Source: Microbacterium sp.
Lineage (GTDB): Bacteria; Actinomycetota; Actinomycetes; Actinomycetales; Microbacteriaceae
Assembly: GCA_029267645.1 (NCBI GenBank)
Contig: JAJUIM010000124.1
Coordinates: forward strand, 1-6,074
DNA length: 6,074 nt
Direction: 5' to 3'
Positions 5,792 to 6,074 of this stretch are shown here, piece by piece. The notes beneath the pieces were generated by a model. It did no database searches. It was not told the DNA's origin and saw only the letters and a list, made by a program, of their open reading frames with translations. A program made the position numbers and the translations under genes. The number at the start of each line of letters is the position of its first letter. Positions within the stretch are counted from its first letter, which is position 1.

Positions 5792-6074
5792 TCAGCCGAT
5801 CGCGAGCCCGGCCGCGAGGCCGAGCATGACGACGGCGATCACGCCGTCGAGCACGCGCCACGACGTGGCCGACCGCAGCCAGCGCGCGGCGAAGCGCGCA
5901 GCGAAGGTGAGGAACGCGAACCACACGGCGCTACCGAGCATCGCGCCGATCGCGAAGCCCCAGCGCGCGTCGCCGTAGGTCGTCGAGATCGACCCGAGCA
6001 TGAGCACCGTGTCGAGGTAGGTGTGCGGGTTGAGCCACGTGATCGCGAGGCACGTGAGCACGGCCGGCAGCAGC
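5792..6074 (-). CDS. LysE/ArgO-family amino acid exporter, C-terminal part (5' end outside window)
   Basis: The frame runs leftward from the window edge to TGA at 5794-5792, giving about 93 C-terminal residues; the N-terminus lies beyond 6074, so the GTG at 6061 is an internal valine and not a start. The visible part begins LLPAVLTCLAITWLNPHTYLDT, then LMLGSIS. The WLNPHxYLDT block is the hallmark of the LysE/ArgO basic amino acid exporters. Three hydrophobic stretches follow, consistent with the last membrane helices. Members export lysine and/or arginine, often under a LysG/ArgP-type activator, none of which is in view. Tail-to-tail placement with dapF couples lysine precursor synthesis and basic amino acid export in the same locus. 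The exact substrate is not settled by this fragment. Confidence 0.9.
   Translation of the reverse strand, partial: LLPAVLTCLAITWLNPHTYLDTVLMLGSISTTYGDARWGFAIGAMLGSAVWFAFLTFAARFAARWLRSATSWRVLDGVIAVVMLGLAAGLAIG

Noticed and set aside
4908..5978. Alternative + frame overlapping dapF
   Set aside because: Arg-rich shadow of dapF, whose two catalytic cysteine motifs are intact in the true frame.

Overview
The window is a high-GC stretch (roughly 70% G+C or more by eye, with nearly all codons ending in G or C) from an actinobacterium. The order miaB end, miaA, then dapF, with a LysE-type exporter gene beside it, together with the MiaB-like tail, points to a Microbacteriaceae-like organism. That is an inference from gene order and composition; I cannot name a genus.

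Left part (1-1065, + strand): the last codons of a probable miaB run into miaA through a 4-base GTGA overlap. Both enzymes act on A37 of tRNAs that read UNN codons. MiaA adds the dimethylallyl group and MiaB then methylthiolates it. After miaA comes a perfect 24-bp inverted repeat with an A tract and a T tract built into its stem. It fits a bidirectional terminator between the convergent miaA and response-regulator genes.

Middle part (1066-4800, all - strand): a four-gene transcription unit reads leftward in the order ABC ATPase, ABC-2 permease, sensor histidine kinase, NarL/LuxR-type response regulator. Gaps are 18 nt, 10 nt and a 4-base ATGA overlap. This is a self-contained stimulus-responsive exporter module of the kind used against membrane-active or antibiotic compounds. 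The substrate and signal cannot be read from the sequence. It lies between miaA and dapF on the opposite strand to both, so it looks like an accessory insertion into a housekeeping neighbourhood.

Intergenic 4801-4911: a divergent control region. It has a probable leaderless promoter for dapF, a weak promoter candidate for the ABC/two-component operon, and two perfect 10-bp palindromes centred on GGATCC.

Right part (4912-6074): dapF (meso-diaminopimelate formation, for lysine and peptidoglycan) is on the + strand. The C-terminal part of a LysE/ArgO-family basic amino acid exporter meets it tail to tail with only 4 bases between the stops. Making the lysine precursor and exporting basic amino acids are therefore encoded side by side.

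I see no tRNA, rRNA, CRISPR, insertion sequence, phage gene or origin, and no gap over 300 bases without a gene. I found no clearly new biological system. The points most worth checking are the long perfect hairpin, the control region of the transporter operon, the leaderless dapF start and the context-dependent use of GATCC.
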